Of a stretch of 34,685 bases of DNA, positions 26,633 to 33,928 are shown piece by piece. Position numbers and translations under genes: made by a program. The notes beneath the pieces are model-generated. The model was not told the origin of the DNA. It saw only the letters and a program-made list of their open reading frames with translations, and did no database searches. Source of the DNA: Amnibacterium sp. (GTDB taxonomy: Bacteria > Actinomycetota > Actinomycetes > Actinomycetales > Microbacteriaceae); assembly GCA_025936735.1 (NCBI GenBank), contig JAICSU010000011.1, forward strand, positions 1 through 34,685. Direction: 5' to 3'. Position 1 is the stretch's first letter. Each line of letters starts with the position of its first letter.

Positions 26633-27514
26633 ATGAGCGACACGGCCACCCTCGAGTCCCTGAGCATCGGCCGGCCCGACCCGCTGCCCATCCCGGCGGG
26701 TGCCGACGACGAGGTGCGCGGCATCGTCGAGGGGATCTACGGCGACGGCATCATCGGCAAGAAGGGCGCCTTCTCGCGGGAGTTCGCCCGGGACATGGCC
26801 GAGGACATCTACCGGGCCTTCCACGAGGCCCTCCCCCGCCCGCGGGGAGCGGTCGGCCGCGGGCGGCGGCGCTTCTACGTCGAGATCCACCCCGAGCAGC
26901 TGCGGGGCTGGCTCGAACTGGTCGATCACCCGTGGGTGCGCACCGTCTCCGAGGCGATCCTCGGCCCCGACTACCAGATCGTCGAGCTCGGCTTCGACAT
27001 CCCCTTCCCCGGGGCCACCGACCAGCCGTGGCACCGCGACTTCCGCATGCCGGAGGCCACGAAGCAGGACAAGCGGCTCACCTCGCTCGCGTTCAACCTC
27101 ACCGCCGTGGACACGACGGAGGAGATGGGGCCGTTCGAGATCGCGCCGGGCACCCAGTTCGACTGGTCGCCGGAGTTCGACCACGAGATGTTCCCGCCGA
27201 AGTCGATGTGGTCCCGCTACGAGGAGCGCGCCGTGCGCAAGTACCCGAAGATGGGCGACATCTCAGCACGCAGCGCCCTCACCATCCATCACGGCACGCG
27301 GAGCATCTCCGAGACCCCGCGGCCGGTGCTCGTCCTCGGCGTCGACGCACCGGGGGCCGGGAACGCGGAGCACCACGACATGGCGGTGACGCGCGGCTTC
27401 TACGACTCCCTCCCCGAGCGCGTGCAGCGGCACCTCGTCTGCCCGATCGTCGACGAGCTCACGCCGATCACGCAGAAGCACGACATCGAGGGCCTGATGA
27501 TGGGCGAGGCCTGA
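26633..27514 (+). CDS. Phytanoyl-CoA dioxygenase (PhyH) family protein
   Basis: This 293-residue enzyme is a Fe(II)/2-oxoglutarate oxygenase of the PhyH family. The iron site appears as His134 and Asp136 in PWHRDFRM plus a distal His at 219 or 220 in TIHHGTRSIS. Arg223, or the Arg of ETPRPVLVLGV, would hold 2-oxoglutarate. VELGFDIPFPGATDQ and MGPFEIAPGTQFDW are surrounding PhyH signatures. It hydroxylates an unknown small molecule in the cytoplasm. GAGGAGG seven bases before the ATG fixes the start. It stands alone between two hairpins, so it appears monocistronic. Confidence 0.86.
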   Translation: MSDTATLESLSIGRPDPLPIPAGADDEVRGIVEGIYGDGIIGKKGAFSREFARDMAEDIYRAFHEALPRPRGAVGRGRRRFYVEIHPEQLRGWLELVDHPWVRTVSEAILGPDYQIVELGFDIPFPGATDQPWHRDFRMPEATKQDKRLTSLAFNLTAVDTTEEMGPFEIAPGTQFDWSPEFDHEMFPPKSMWSRYEERAVRKYPKMGDISARSALTIHHGTRSISETPRPVLVLGVDAPGAGNAEHHDMAVTRGFYDSLPERVQRHLVCPIVDELTPITQKHDIEGLMMGEA

Positions 27515-27537
27515 CCCTCCGGTCACGCATGCGGTTC

Positions 27538-27590
27538 GCGTCGCGATTCGTGCCGCTCCGCCGCGGTTGATGCGGCCCGAATCGCGATGC
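27538..27590 (+). terminator. Long hairpin after PhyH gene
   Basis: GCGTCGCGATTCG pairs with CGAATCGCGATGC (one G-T wobble) and an inner GCCGC pairs with GCGGC around a 15-base loop. This 18-bp structure lies 24 bases past the PhyH stop. Confidence 0.7.
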
Positions 27591-27676
27591 GGGGCTGCTG
27601 TCCCGCCGGGCGCGCCGGAGCAGCGGCACACGGCCTCCCCGCATCTGCCTCAGAGCCCTCTCAGGCCCATGAGGCC

Positions 27677-27682
27677 TACCGT
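27677..27682 (+). promoter_or_regulatory. -10 element for a leaderless zinc-ribbon transcript
   Basis: TACCGT fits TANNNT; six bases (CGCGGC) separate it from the ATG of the 41-residue gene. No ribosome-binding site is present. Confidence 0.5.
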
Positions 27683-27688
27683 CGCGGC

Positions 27689-27814
27689 ATGGATGTGCAC
27701 GGGGACGACCCGCCCGACTGCCCGCGCTGCCTGCACACGCTGAGCTGGACCGGGACGGACCGGTACCCGTTCTGGGAGTGCGCGCACTGCGGGTTCTTCG
27801 CCTCGACCCTCTGA
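27689..27814 (+). CDS. Small zinc-ribbon protein (41 aa)
   Basis: This 41-residue protein contains two CxxC knuckles, CPRC and CAHC, separated by a 19-residue stretch with aromatic residues (TLSWTGTDRYPFWE). Such a pair binds one zinc ion, like a minimal zinc ribbon. I chose the ATG at 27689 rather than the longer track ORF because TACCGT sits exactly six bases upstream and because the extra upstream residues show no conserved character. It is convergent with the FAD monooxygenase, with three bases between stops. Function unknown; a nucleic-acid or protein-binding role is typical for such ribbons. Confidence 0.7.
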   Translation: MDVHGDDPPDCPRCLHTLSWTGTDRYPFWECAHCGFFASTL

Positions 27815-27817
27815 CGC

Positions 27818-29005
27818 TCAGCCGGCGAGCACCGGCGCCGCCCAGTCGATGCGGTACCGCAGTTCGGGGCCCATCGTCTTCTCCGCGTCCATCCGGCGGA
27901 ACAGCACGGGCATCACCGCCTGCATCAGGCGACGGCCGACCGGTCCCGGCGTCTTCGACGAGTTGATCCGGGCGCCCCGCCGCGCCACGGCCTCGACGCG
28001 CTCGCGCCGAAGCCTCTCGTAGGCGGCGAACGCCTCACCGGGCTCCGGCAGGTCCCGGAGGCAGCGGGCCAGCTCGACACCGCTCTCGATCGCGAGCGAC
28101 GCGCCCTGGCCGGTGCTGTTCGACGGGGCGTGCACGGCGTCTCCGGCGAGCACCATCCGTCCCCGCCACCAGTGCGGCACCGGCGGCATGATGTGGATGG
28201 CGCCGGTGACGTCCAGGGTGGCGGGCGTCGTCCGCTCGGCGAGCAGGCCGCTCGGGTCGTCCCCGGCGTAGGTCTCCCGCAGCACCCGCAGCCAGTGCTC
28301 CGCCGGGATCGCCCGGGCCTCCCTCAGCGACAGGTACCGCTCCGACGGCAGGTTCGCTCCCCACACGACCTCGCCGTCCGGCTCCGGCCAGTAGAGGGAG
28401 TAGGCGCGGCGGCCGAACGCGAACGTCATGCCGTCGAACGCGACGTCGGCCCGCACCCGCCCGCCGAAGCTGAGCAGACCGGTGTACCGGGGGCCGGGGT
28501 TCGCGGGGTCGATCAGACCGCGGACGGTGGACCGGACCCCGTCCGCGCCGACGAGCACCTCGGCGGTGGCGTCGTCGCCGTCCTCGAAGCGGGCGGTGAT
28601 GCTCGCCCTGCCCTCCTCGACGGCGACGAGTCGGCTGCCGTACCGGAAGGCCACCCCGTTCCGGGCGGCGTGCTCGCGCAGCACGCGGTGCAGCTCGCCC
28701 CTGCGCACCATGCGCATCGGCTCGACGTCGGGGAGCTGCGGCAGGAGGCCGAGGTCCCGGCCGGCGACGGTCATCCGGGTGCGGGCGATGGGCAAGCCGA
28801 TGCCGCGTACGGCGTCGCCGACGCCGATGAGATCGAGGGCGGCCAGGCCGTTGGCGGCGATCGCGAGGCTGCCGCCGATGCCGGCACCGGGGGTCGGGTA
28901 GGCCTCGTGCACGGCGGCGTCGATGCCGGCGAGGCGCAGCGCCGTCGCGGTGACGGCGCCGGCGATGCCGCCGCCGATGACGAGGGCGGTGGTGGGACGG
29001 GACAT
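27818..29005 (-). CDS. FAD-dependent monooxygenase (aromatic hydroxylase type)
   Basis: This 395-residue flavoprotein shows the three PHBH-family fingerprints: GxGxxG as LVIGGGIAGAVTATAL, the DG motif as VLVGADGVRSTVR and the GD motif as MVLAGDAVHAPSNSTGQGASLAIE. The enzyme would bind FAD and NAD(P)H in the cytoplasm and hydroxylate an aromatic compound or antibiotic. The family includes phenol hydroxylases and TetX-like drug-inactivating enzymes. AAGGAG eight bases before the ATG supports the start. It lies downstream of the PadR regulator but is separated by a strong hairpin, so it probably has its own promoter, possibly PadR-controlled. Confidence 0.87.
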   Translation of the reverse strand: MSRPTTALVIGGGIAGAVTATALRLAGIDAAVHEAYPTPGAGIGGSLAIAANGLAALDLIGVGDAVRGIGLPIARTRMTVAGRDLGLLPQLPDVEPMRMVRRGELHRVLREHAARNGVAFRYGSRLVAVEEGRASITARFEDGDDATAEVLVGADGVRSTVRGLIDPANPGPRYTGLLSFGGRVRADVAFDGMTFAFGRRAYSLYWPEPDGEVVWGANLPSERYLSLREARAIPAEHWLRVLRETYAGDDPSGLLAERTTPATLDVTGAIHIMPPVPHWWRGRMVLAGDAVHAPSNSTGQGASLAIESGVELARCLRDLPEPGEAFAAYERLRRERVEAVARRGARINSSKTPGPVGRRLMQAVMPVLFRRMDAEKTMGPELRYRIDWAAPVLAG

Positions 29006-29023
29006 GGGGGAACTCCTTCGGGA

Positions 29024-29040
29024 GGCGGCGTCGAGCCGCC
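29024..29040 (-). repeat. Hairpin in the monooxygenase leader
   Basis: GGCGGC and GCCGCC pair around GTCGA, just upstream of the monooxygenase ribosome-binding site. Pairing could affect access to the AAGGAG, though no antisequester was found. Confidence 0.35.
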
Positions 29041-29135
29041 GTGGATCGCTGGATCGGGGACCCGCGGGAGATTCCGGCTACTGTCTGGTTGCCACCTCGT
29101 GGCCGGATCGCCCTCGGGCGAACGCTGTGAGGAAT

Positions 29136-29169
29136 GCCCCGGAGCGGCGTTGCCGCGCCGCTCCGGGGC
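29136..29169 (-). terminator. 14-bp hairpin terminator after padR-type gene
   Basis: GCCCCGGAGCGGCG (29136-29149) and CGCCGCTCCGGGGC (29156-29169) are perfect complements with a six-base loop. It begins four bases past the PadR stop, so most PadR transcripts should end here. No T-run follows. Confidence 0.75.
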
Positions 29170-29173
29170 GGGT

Positions 29174-29806
29174 TCAGGTCGTCGCGGGGCCGCCCCCTTC
29201 CGCCGAGGGGCCGATCGTGCCCGCGTCGTGCGCGTGCTGCCACATCGCGAGGTCGGGGAACGAACCGGCCTCGAGCTCGTCGAGCAGGCCGCGGATCCAG
29301 GCGATCTCGGCCGCCTGCATGGCCATCCCGTACTCGTCCTCGACGAGGAACAGCCGGGGCACCCCGGCGCCCTCCCTGGCCAGCCGCTCCCGTCGCTGCT
29401 GGAGCACGGCTTCGAGTCGCGTCATCCGCTCCCGGAGCAGGACGACCGCGTCGGCCGGTGGCACGGCGGAGAGCATCGAGAGGCCGGCCGCGAACGCCGG
29501 ATGCTCCGGAGTGGGCGTGCCGACCAGCTCGCGCGTCCAGTCGGCCATCTCGGCGACGCCCGCATCCGTGATCCGGTAGATGGTCCGCTCGGGGCGGGCC
29601 CCCGCACGGTCGGTGCCGGTCGCCTCGACGAGGCCGTGCCGCTCGAGGTTCTTCACCACCGTGTACAGCGAGCCCCACTTGACGTCCATGTCGTCGTCCT
29701 TGCCCTGCTCGCGGATCGTCGTGGCGATCTCGTAGCGGTGCATCGGGCCCTGGGCGAGCGTGCCGAGCACGGCGAGGCCGAGCAGGTTCGTCACCGCACG
29801 CGCCAT
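29174..29806 (-). CDS. PadR-family transcriptional regulator
   Basis: This 210-residue regulator begins with the PadR winged helix: LGLAVLGTLAQGPMHRYEIATTIRE, then SLYTVVKNLERHGLVEATGTDR and RTIYRITDAG. A coiled or helical C-terminal region of about 110 residues (with ALRERMTRLEAVLQQRRERLA-like heptads) probably forms the dimer. PadR proteins repress genes for phenolics or drug resistance and release on ligand binding. AAAGGAGGGG before the ATG is a strong ribosome-binding site. It lies 55 bases after a frameshifted MFS gene and before an FAD monooxygenase on the same strand, a combination typical of a PadR-controlled detoxification group. Confidence 0.88.
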   Translation of the reverse strand: MARAVTNLLGLAVLGTLAQGPMHRYEIATTIREQGKDDDMDVKWGSLYTVVKNLERHGLVEATGTDRAGARPERTIYRITDAGVAEMADWTRELVGTPTPEHPAFAAGLSMLSAVPPADAVVLLRERMTRLEAVLQQRRERLAREGAGVPRLFLVEDEYGMAMQAAEIAWIRGLLDELEAGSFPDLAMWQHAHDAGTIGPSAEGGGPATT

Positions 29807-29817
29807 CGCCCCTCCTT

Positions 29818-29847
29818 TACTCGTGTGCGAATATACGCCGGCGAGTA
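29818..29847 (-). promoter_or_regulatory. padR promoter with inverted repeat
   Basis: A -10 TATATT (minus strand, 29830-29835) is enclosed by the inverted repeat TACTCG (29818-29823) and CGAGTA (29842-29847). The repeat is placed so that a bound dimer would cover the -10, as expected for autorepression. The -35 is poor. Whether PadR binds this exact site is inference. Confidence 0.5.
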
Positions 29848-29861
29848 GCAGAGGGGAAGGG

Positions 29862-31066
29862 TCAGATCTCCTGGGCGCCGAGCCTCGCCGGTGGGCGCGA
29901 CCGGGCCAGGCCCGGCGTGAGGGCCGCCGTGACGATGAGGGACATCACCGCCAGGACGCCCATGGTCGTGGCGGCGGCCGTCGCGCCTCCACCCAGGAGC
30001 CCGGCCAGGCCCCCGGCGAGCACCGCGCCGACCCCTTGCATGCCGGACAGGCCGGTGCCGAAGAGGCCCAGCACCTGACCGCGCATCGCCGGGTCGGTCC
30101 GGGTGACGAGCCGCTCCTGCAGGGGCAGGCTGGCCGCGTAGCCGATCGAGGCGACGAAGCCCAGCGCGGCAGCGACCGCCGGGGAGGGATGCGCCAGGAA
30201 GGCGAGGTACGGCAGCGCGAGCAGGACGCGGAGCGGCTGCACGAGACGCTCCCGGATGCCCTCCGGCACGAAACGTCCGACCACCACGTCGCCGAGGAGC
30301 ATCCCGGCCGCCGTCACCGCGTAGAGATACCCCGCGTACCGGCCCGCGAACGGCACGAACAGGGCCTCGCACCCCACGATGAGACCGTTGGGGACGCAGA
30401 GGGACAGCAGCACCGTCCGGATCACCGCCGAGCCGAGCAGCTCCCGGTTGCCGCGCGTCGAGCGGCGGACCGGGGCCGTGTCGACCGCCCTCGGTGCGTG
30501 GTCCGCGACGCCGAACCGGACGATCGGCACCGCCGCGAGGCTCGCCGCCCCCGCGATCACGAACAGCTGCCATGGCTCGAACACGGCGAGCAGCAGGCCG
30601 CCGGCCGCGTAGCCGACGATCTGCATCCCGCCGACCGCGAGGTTCATCGTCGCGCGCCCGAACACGTAACCTCCGGGGGGAGGATGTCCGCGACGAGGGC
30701 GAGCATGCTCCCGCCCGTCGCCGACATCGCGAGCCACGGCAGCGCCAGCAGCACGAACCGCGTCCCCCAGGGCAGGCCCGGCAGCGCCTGCAGGCCGTCC
30801 GCCCCCGCCGACACCGCCGCCACGAGCAGCAGCGCGGTGCGCGGGCGAAGCAGGTCCGACCAGGCGCCGAGGAACCACGACGCGGCGAGGCGGACGAGCG
30901 GGCCGCCGAAGATGGACAGCGCGGCGAGCAGCGGTGACCCGGTCGTGGCGTAGGTGGTCGTGCCGAGCGCCAGCCCGGACACCGATGCGCTGCCCATGCT
31001 CAGGCACTGGACGGCGAAGAGCGCCCGGAACTCCGGGATGCCGAAGAGCTGTCGGTAGGTGCGCAT
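29862..31066 (-). pseudogene. MFS transporter split by a single-base frameshift
   Basis: Two minus-strand frames together make one normal MFS protein of about 400 residues. The first frame starts at ATG 31066 with MRTYRQLFGIPEFRALFAVQCL and runs through helices to LALVADILPPE, where it shifts and stops at 30644. The second frame, starting near 30674, continues GYVFGRATMNLAVGGMQIVGYAAGG to the stop at 29862. The join falls at or beside a run of six C on the minus strand (30675-30680) followed by GGAGG; one extra base would restore the frame. It could be a true mutation, a sequencing error or phase variation. A padR-type gene follows 55 bases downstream. Confidence 0.8.
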
Positions 31067-31100
31067 GGACGGCTGCGTCTCCCATCGCTCGGTCCCTGCA

Positions 31101-31106
31101 TAGTGT
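31101..31106 (+). promoter_or_regulatory. Possible -10 for the leader-ORF / membrane protein operon
   Basis: TAGTGT fits TANNNT. A strong purine-rich ribosome-binding site (GGAGGGAGG) begins just after it, and the leader ORF starts at 31125. The site lies in the short divergent region with the frameshifted MFS gene. Confidence 0.4.
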
Positions 31107-31124
31107 GAAGGAGGGAGGCGAGCG

Positions 31125-31190
31125 ATGAGGGCCGGTCCGCTCGGCGTGCGGGACACGCCGTCGCTCGCCATGGCAGGCGGCCGGCCGTGA
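31125..31190 (+). CDS. Leader ORF of 21 residues, overlapping the next gene
   Basis: This tiny ORF encodes MRAGPLGVRDTPSLAMAGGRP. Its ATG follows an unusually strong Shine-Dalgarno run (GGAGGGAGG). Its stop overlaps the GTG start of the following membrane-protein gene by four bases (GTGA), whereas that GTG has only a weak ribosome-binding site of its own. The arrangement suggests translational coupling, in which ribosomes finishing the leader re-initiate downstream. The peptide has no recognisable domain and may have no function of its own. It is too short for the track. Confidence 0.5.
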   Translation: MRAGPLGVRDTPSLAMAGGRP

Positions 31191-31777
31191 CGAGCGCGGG
31201 AACGACGGAGACCGCGACCCTCCGCCGGCCATGGTCGACCGTCGCCTGGGTGGCGGTCCCCGTGCTCGCCGGGCTCGTGCAGCTGCTGCGCGGCGAGGCG
31301 GCCGACGCCGTGATCTTCCTCGTGCCCGCGCTGCTGCTCGCGGCGGACGCCGCCGGTGCGCTGCCGAAGCCGCGGCCCTCCCCGCTGCGGGCGCGCCGGC
31401 TGCTCGCCGCCGGAACGGTGGTCGCCGGGCTGGTGCTCATCCTCACGCCGAGGCACGGCACCGCGGATGCGGCCGCCGTGGGGCTGCTGGGCCTCGCCGT
31501 GCTCGCGGCCGCCTGGCCCGATCCCCCAGCACGGCTCGAGGAGCAGCCACGGCGGGCGCGCCGCTCCGCCGTGCTCTGGGCGACGATCGCCGTGGCGATC
31601 GCTGCGTGGGAGCTGCTCGCCTTCCTGCTCGGCCTCCCCTCCGCGAGCGCCTCCTTCCGGCATCCGGCGATCTCGGACCTGCTCGACCCCGTCGCCGACA
31701 CGGCGGGAGGACGGGTGGTGCTCGTCACCGCCTGGGCGCTCGCGGGGCTCGCCCTGCTGAACCGGGGGCGGCGCTGA
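31187..31777 (+). CDS. Multi-pass membrane protein of unknown function
   Basis: This 196-residue protein has about six hydrophobic stretches, including STVAWVAVPVLAGLVQLL, AVIFLVPALLLAADAAGAL, RRLLAAGTVVAGLVLIL, AAAVGLLGLAVLAAAW, SAVLWATIAVAIAAWELLAFLLG and VVLVTAWALAGLALL. Charged linkers between helices are Arg-rich. I do not recognise the family. The GTG start overlaps the 21-residue leader ORF, and the stop overlaps the next small membrane gene by one base (TGATG), so all three are likely translated together. Confidence 0.75.
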   Translation: MTSAGTTETATLRRPWSTVAWVAVPVLAGLVQLLRGEAADAVIFLVPALLLAADAAGALPKPRPSPLRARRLLAAGTVVAGLVLILTPRHGTADAAAVGLLGLAVLAAAWPDPPARLEEQPRRARRSAVLWATIAVAIAAWELLAFLLGLPSASASFRHPAISDLLDPVADTAGGRVVLVTAWALAGLALLNRGRR

Positions 31778-31986
31778 TGCGGGTGCTCACCATCGCCGTG
31801 TACGGGGTGCTCGTGCTGGCGGCGGTCGTGCTGACCGTGCTCGCCCACCGGAGGCCAGGATCGGTCGACGGCCTCGGGGCCGTGCTGGACCGCGGGCTCG
31901 CGTCGCGGCCGGCCCGGGTCGTCGTCCTGCTGCTCTGGCTCTGGCTCGGCTGGCACTTCTTCGTCGGCGCCACCGTGACGCCGTGA
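31777..31986 (+). CDS. Small two-helix membrane protein (69 aa)
   Basis: This 69-residue protein has one helix at the start (VLTIAVYGVLVLAAVVLTVLA) and a second near the end (VVVLLLWLWLGWHFFVG), with an Arg-containing loop between. It resembles small actinobacterial membrane proteins of the DUF6186 type, but I am not certain. Its ATG overlaps the previous stop by one base. The pair probably acts as a membrane unit; the role is unknown. Confidence 0.7.
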   Translation: MRVLTIAVYGVLVLAAVVLTVLAHRRPGSVDGLGAVLDRGLASRPARVVVLLLWLWLGWHFFVGATVTP

Positions 31987-31999
31987 GCGGCGCCCGTGG

Positions 32000-32005
32000 T
32001 GGAAT
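32000..32005 (+). promoter_or_regulatory. Weak -10-like element of the acyl-CoA dehydrogenase
   Basis: TGGAAT, preceded by TGG, lies exactly six bases before the GTG start. It lacks the conserved second-position A, so this leaderless call is weak. Confidence 0.25.
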
Positions 32006-32011
32006 GCGCAG

Positions 32012-33205
32012 GTGACCGCGACGACCACCCCGCTCGAGCAGCGCCCGATCGACCTGCTCGCCCTCGAGGACCAGCTCACCGAGCGCGAGCGCGACTGGCG
32101 CGACGGCGTCCGCGCCCTCGTGGCCGACCGGATCCGCCCGAACGCCGCGCGCTGGTTCGCCGACGCGACCTTCCCCGCCGACCTCGTGCCCGATCTCGGA
32201 CGGGCCGGGCTGCTGGGCGCCCACCTCACGGGCTACGGCTGCGCGGGACGCAGCGCCGTCGAGTACGGGCTCGCCGCCATGGAGCTCGAGGCCGGTGACT
32301 CCGGCATCCGCACCCTGGTGTCGGTGCAGGGGTCGCTGGCGATGACCGCGATCGCCCGGTACGGCACGGAGGCGCAGCGGGAGCGATGGCTGCCCGCGAT
32401 GGCGTCGGGCGCGGTCCTCGGCTGCTTCGGCCTCACGGAGCCGGAGGCCGGGTCCGACCCCGCAGGGATGCGCACCACCGCGACGCGCGCGTCCGACGGC
32501 GGCTGGTCGATCACGGGCAGCAAGCGCTGGATCGGCCTCGCCTCCGTGGCGGAGATCGCGGTGATCTGGGCCCGCACCGACGAGGGCGTGCGGGCGTTCC
32601 TCGTGCCGACCGCGACGCCCGGCTTCACCGCGACGCCGATCGAACCGAAGCTGTCGATGCGCGCCTCCATCCAGTGCGACATCGTGCTCGACGACGTGCG
32701 GCTCCCGCCCGACGCGCAGCTGCCGGAGGCCCGCGGGCTGGGCGCCGCCCTCCGATGCCTGGGCGAGGCCCGCTACGGGATCGTGTGGGGCGCCATGGGC
32801 GCCGCCCGCGACGCCATGGAGGTCGCGGTCGCCTACGCGAAGCAGCGCGAGCAGTTCGGGTCCCGGATCGCCGCGTTCCAGCTCACGCAGCAGAAGCTCG
32901 TCGACATGCAGCTCGAGATCGAGAAGGGCGTGCTGCTCGCCCTGCACCTCGGCCGGCTGAAGGACGCCGGGCGGTTGACACCCGAGCAGGTGTCGCTCGG
33001 CAAGCTCAACAACGTGCGGGAGGCGCTCGAGGTGTGCCGGCAGGCGCGGACGATCCTCGGCGGCAACGGCGTCGCGGCCGACCTGTCGCCGCTGCGGCAC
33101 GCGCTGAACCTCGAGAGCGTGCGCACCTACGAGGGGACGGACGAGGTGCACACCCTCGTGCTCGGAGCCGCGATCACGGGGATACCCGCCTTCCGGCTCG
33201 GCTGA
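32012..33205 (+). CDS. Acyl-CoA dehydrogenase (glutaryl-CoA dehydrogenase-like)
   Basis: This 397-residue FAD enzyme follows the family order: an N-terminal helical domain (EDQLTERERDWRDGVRAL), LGCFGLTEPEAGSDPAGM at the flavin site, SKRWIGLASVAEIAVIWART, then AKQREQFGSRIAAFQLTQQKL and ILGGNGVAADLSP. The end RTYEGTDEVHTLVLG holds Glu374 in the catalytic-base position used by glutaryl-CoA dehydrogenase. It dehydrogenates an acyl-CoA, probably glutaryl-CoA or a branched or short acyl-CoA, and passes electrons to ETF. There is no Shine-Dalgarno sequence before the GTG. It follows the small membrane gene by 25 bases but may start its own leaderless transcript. Confidence 0.87.
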   Translation: MTATTTPLEQRPIDLLALEDQLTERERDWRDGVRALVADRIRPNAARWFADATFPADLVPDLGRAGLLGAHLTGYGCAGRSAVEYGLAAMELEAGDSGIRTLVSVQGSLAMTAIARYGTEAQRERWLPAMASGAVLGCFGLTEPEAGSDPAGMRTTATRASDGGWSITGSKRWIGLASVAEIAVIWARTDEGVRAFLVPTATPGFTATPIEPKLSMRASIQCDIVLDDVRLPPDAQLPEARGLGAALRCLGEARYGIVWGAMGAARDAMEVAVAYAKQREQFGSRIAAFQLTQQKLVDMQLEIEKGVLLALHLGRLKDAGRLTPEQVSLGKLNNVREALEVCRQARTILGGNGVAADLSPLRHALNLESVRTYEGTDEVHTLVLGAAITGIPAFRLG

Positions 33206-33224
33206 CGTCGAGCGGGCACTCGGC

Positions 33225-33238
33225 CGCCCCTACGGGCG
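33225..33238. terminator. Small bidirectional hairpin
   Basis: CGCCC-CTAC-GGGCG overlaps the anti-sigma stop codon and stands 20 bases past the dehydrogenase stop. It is short, but placed for both convergent genes. Confidence 0.4.
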
Positions 33239-33928
33239 CAGGGTCGCGCTGGCGAGCACCGCTCCGGTGTCCGTGCGGATGTCGACGGTGCGGATGGCGC
33301 TGCGCGGGATGCTCGTCGCGGCCGTGAGGCCCGAGGCGCCGTCGCCGTGCGCGGCCCACGTGGCGACGACCGCGGTGCGCCCCGCCGTCGTCGTGACGAC
33401 GAGCCGATAGCCGGAGCTCGCGTACGAGCCGACCGAGCCGGCCGAGGCCTCGGGGTAGGAGCAGGACCACGCCAGCTTCGTGCCCCACGGCACGGCGGTG
33501 GCCGTCAGCTCCGCGGAGACGGCCGATCCGTGCACGGGCGCGAGGCGGGTGGCGGCGATGGAGGGGCCGGCGGGCGCGGGCCCGAGCGCGGCCTCGCCGA
33601 GCGCGACCCCGCCGAACCCCGCGACGACGACCGCCGCCGCGCCGGCCAGCGCGACGAGCCTCCGGCGCCGGTGCACCCGTCTGGCCAGGTGGGCCACCGT
33701 GGACGGGCCCTCGCGCCGCTCACCGGGCTCCTCCGGCAGGTCGCGGAGCGCGTCCGCCGACGGCCGGTCGAGCCGCGCGAGCACGCCCGGCATCCCGGCG
33801 AGCTCGGCGACCCGGCCGGCGCACTCGTCGCAGCGCTCGAGGTGCCCCTCGAACTCGAGCCGCTCCCCCGAGCTGAGCGCACCGAGCACGTAGGCGGCAT
33901 CCCACTCGGCGAACGGGTCGGCGCTCAT
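33230..33928 (-). CDS. Anti-sigma factor (zinc-finger ZAS/RskA type)
   Basis: This 232-residue protein has a cytoplasmic ZAS domain. Its HLERCDEC sequence gives the His-x3-Cys-x2-Cys zinc site. A single membrane helix follows around LVALAGAAAVVVAGFGGVAL (about residues 95-115), then an extracellular RskA-like domain ending WAAHGDGASGLTAATSIPRSAIRTVDIRTDTG. It would hold the paired ECF sigma inactive until an outside signal triggers release. Its ATG overlaps the sigma stop (ATGA), so the pair is coupled. The specific signal is unknown. Confidence 0.87.
   Translation of the reverse strand: MSADPFAEWDAAYVLGALSSGERLEFEGHLERCDECAGRVAELAGMPGVLARLDRPSADALRDLPEEPGERREGPSTVAHLARRVHRRRRLVALAGAAAVVVAGFGGVALGEAALGPAPAGPSIAATRLAPVHGSAVSAELTATAVPWGTKLAWSCSYPEASAGSVGSYASSGYRLVVTTTAGRTAVVATWAAHGDGASGLTAATSIPRSAIRTVDIRTDTGAVLASATLRP

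Noticed and set aside
30644-31066. Programmed frameshift in the MFS gene
   Set aside because: The C6 run is slippery-like, but there is no strong downstream structure or ribosome-binding-site-like stimulator that I can recognise. Mutation or sequencing error is simpler.
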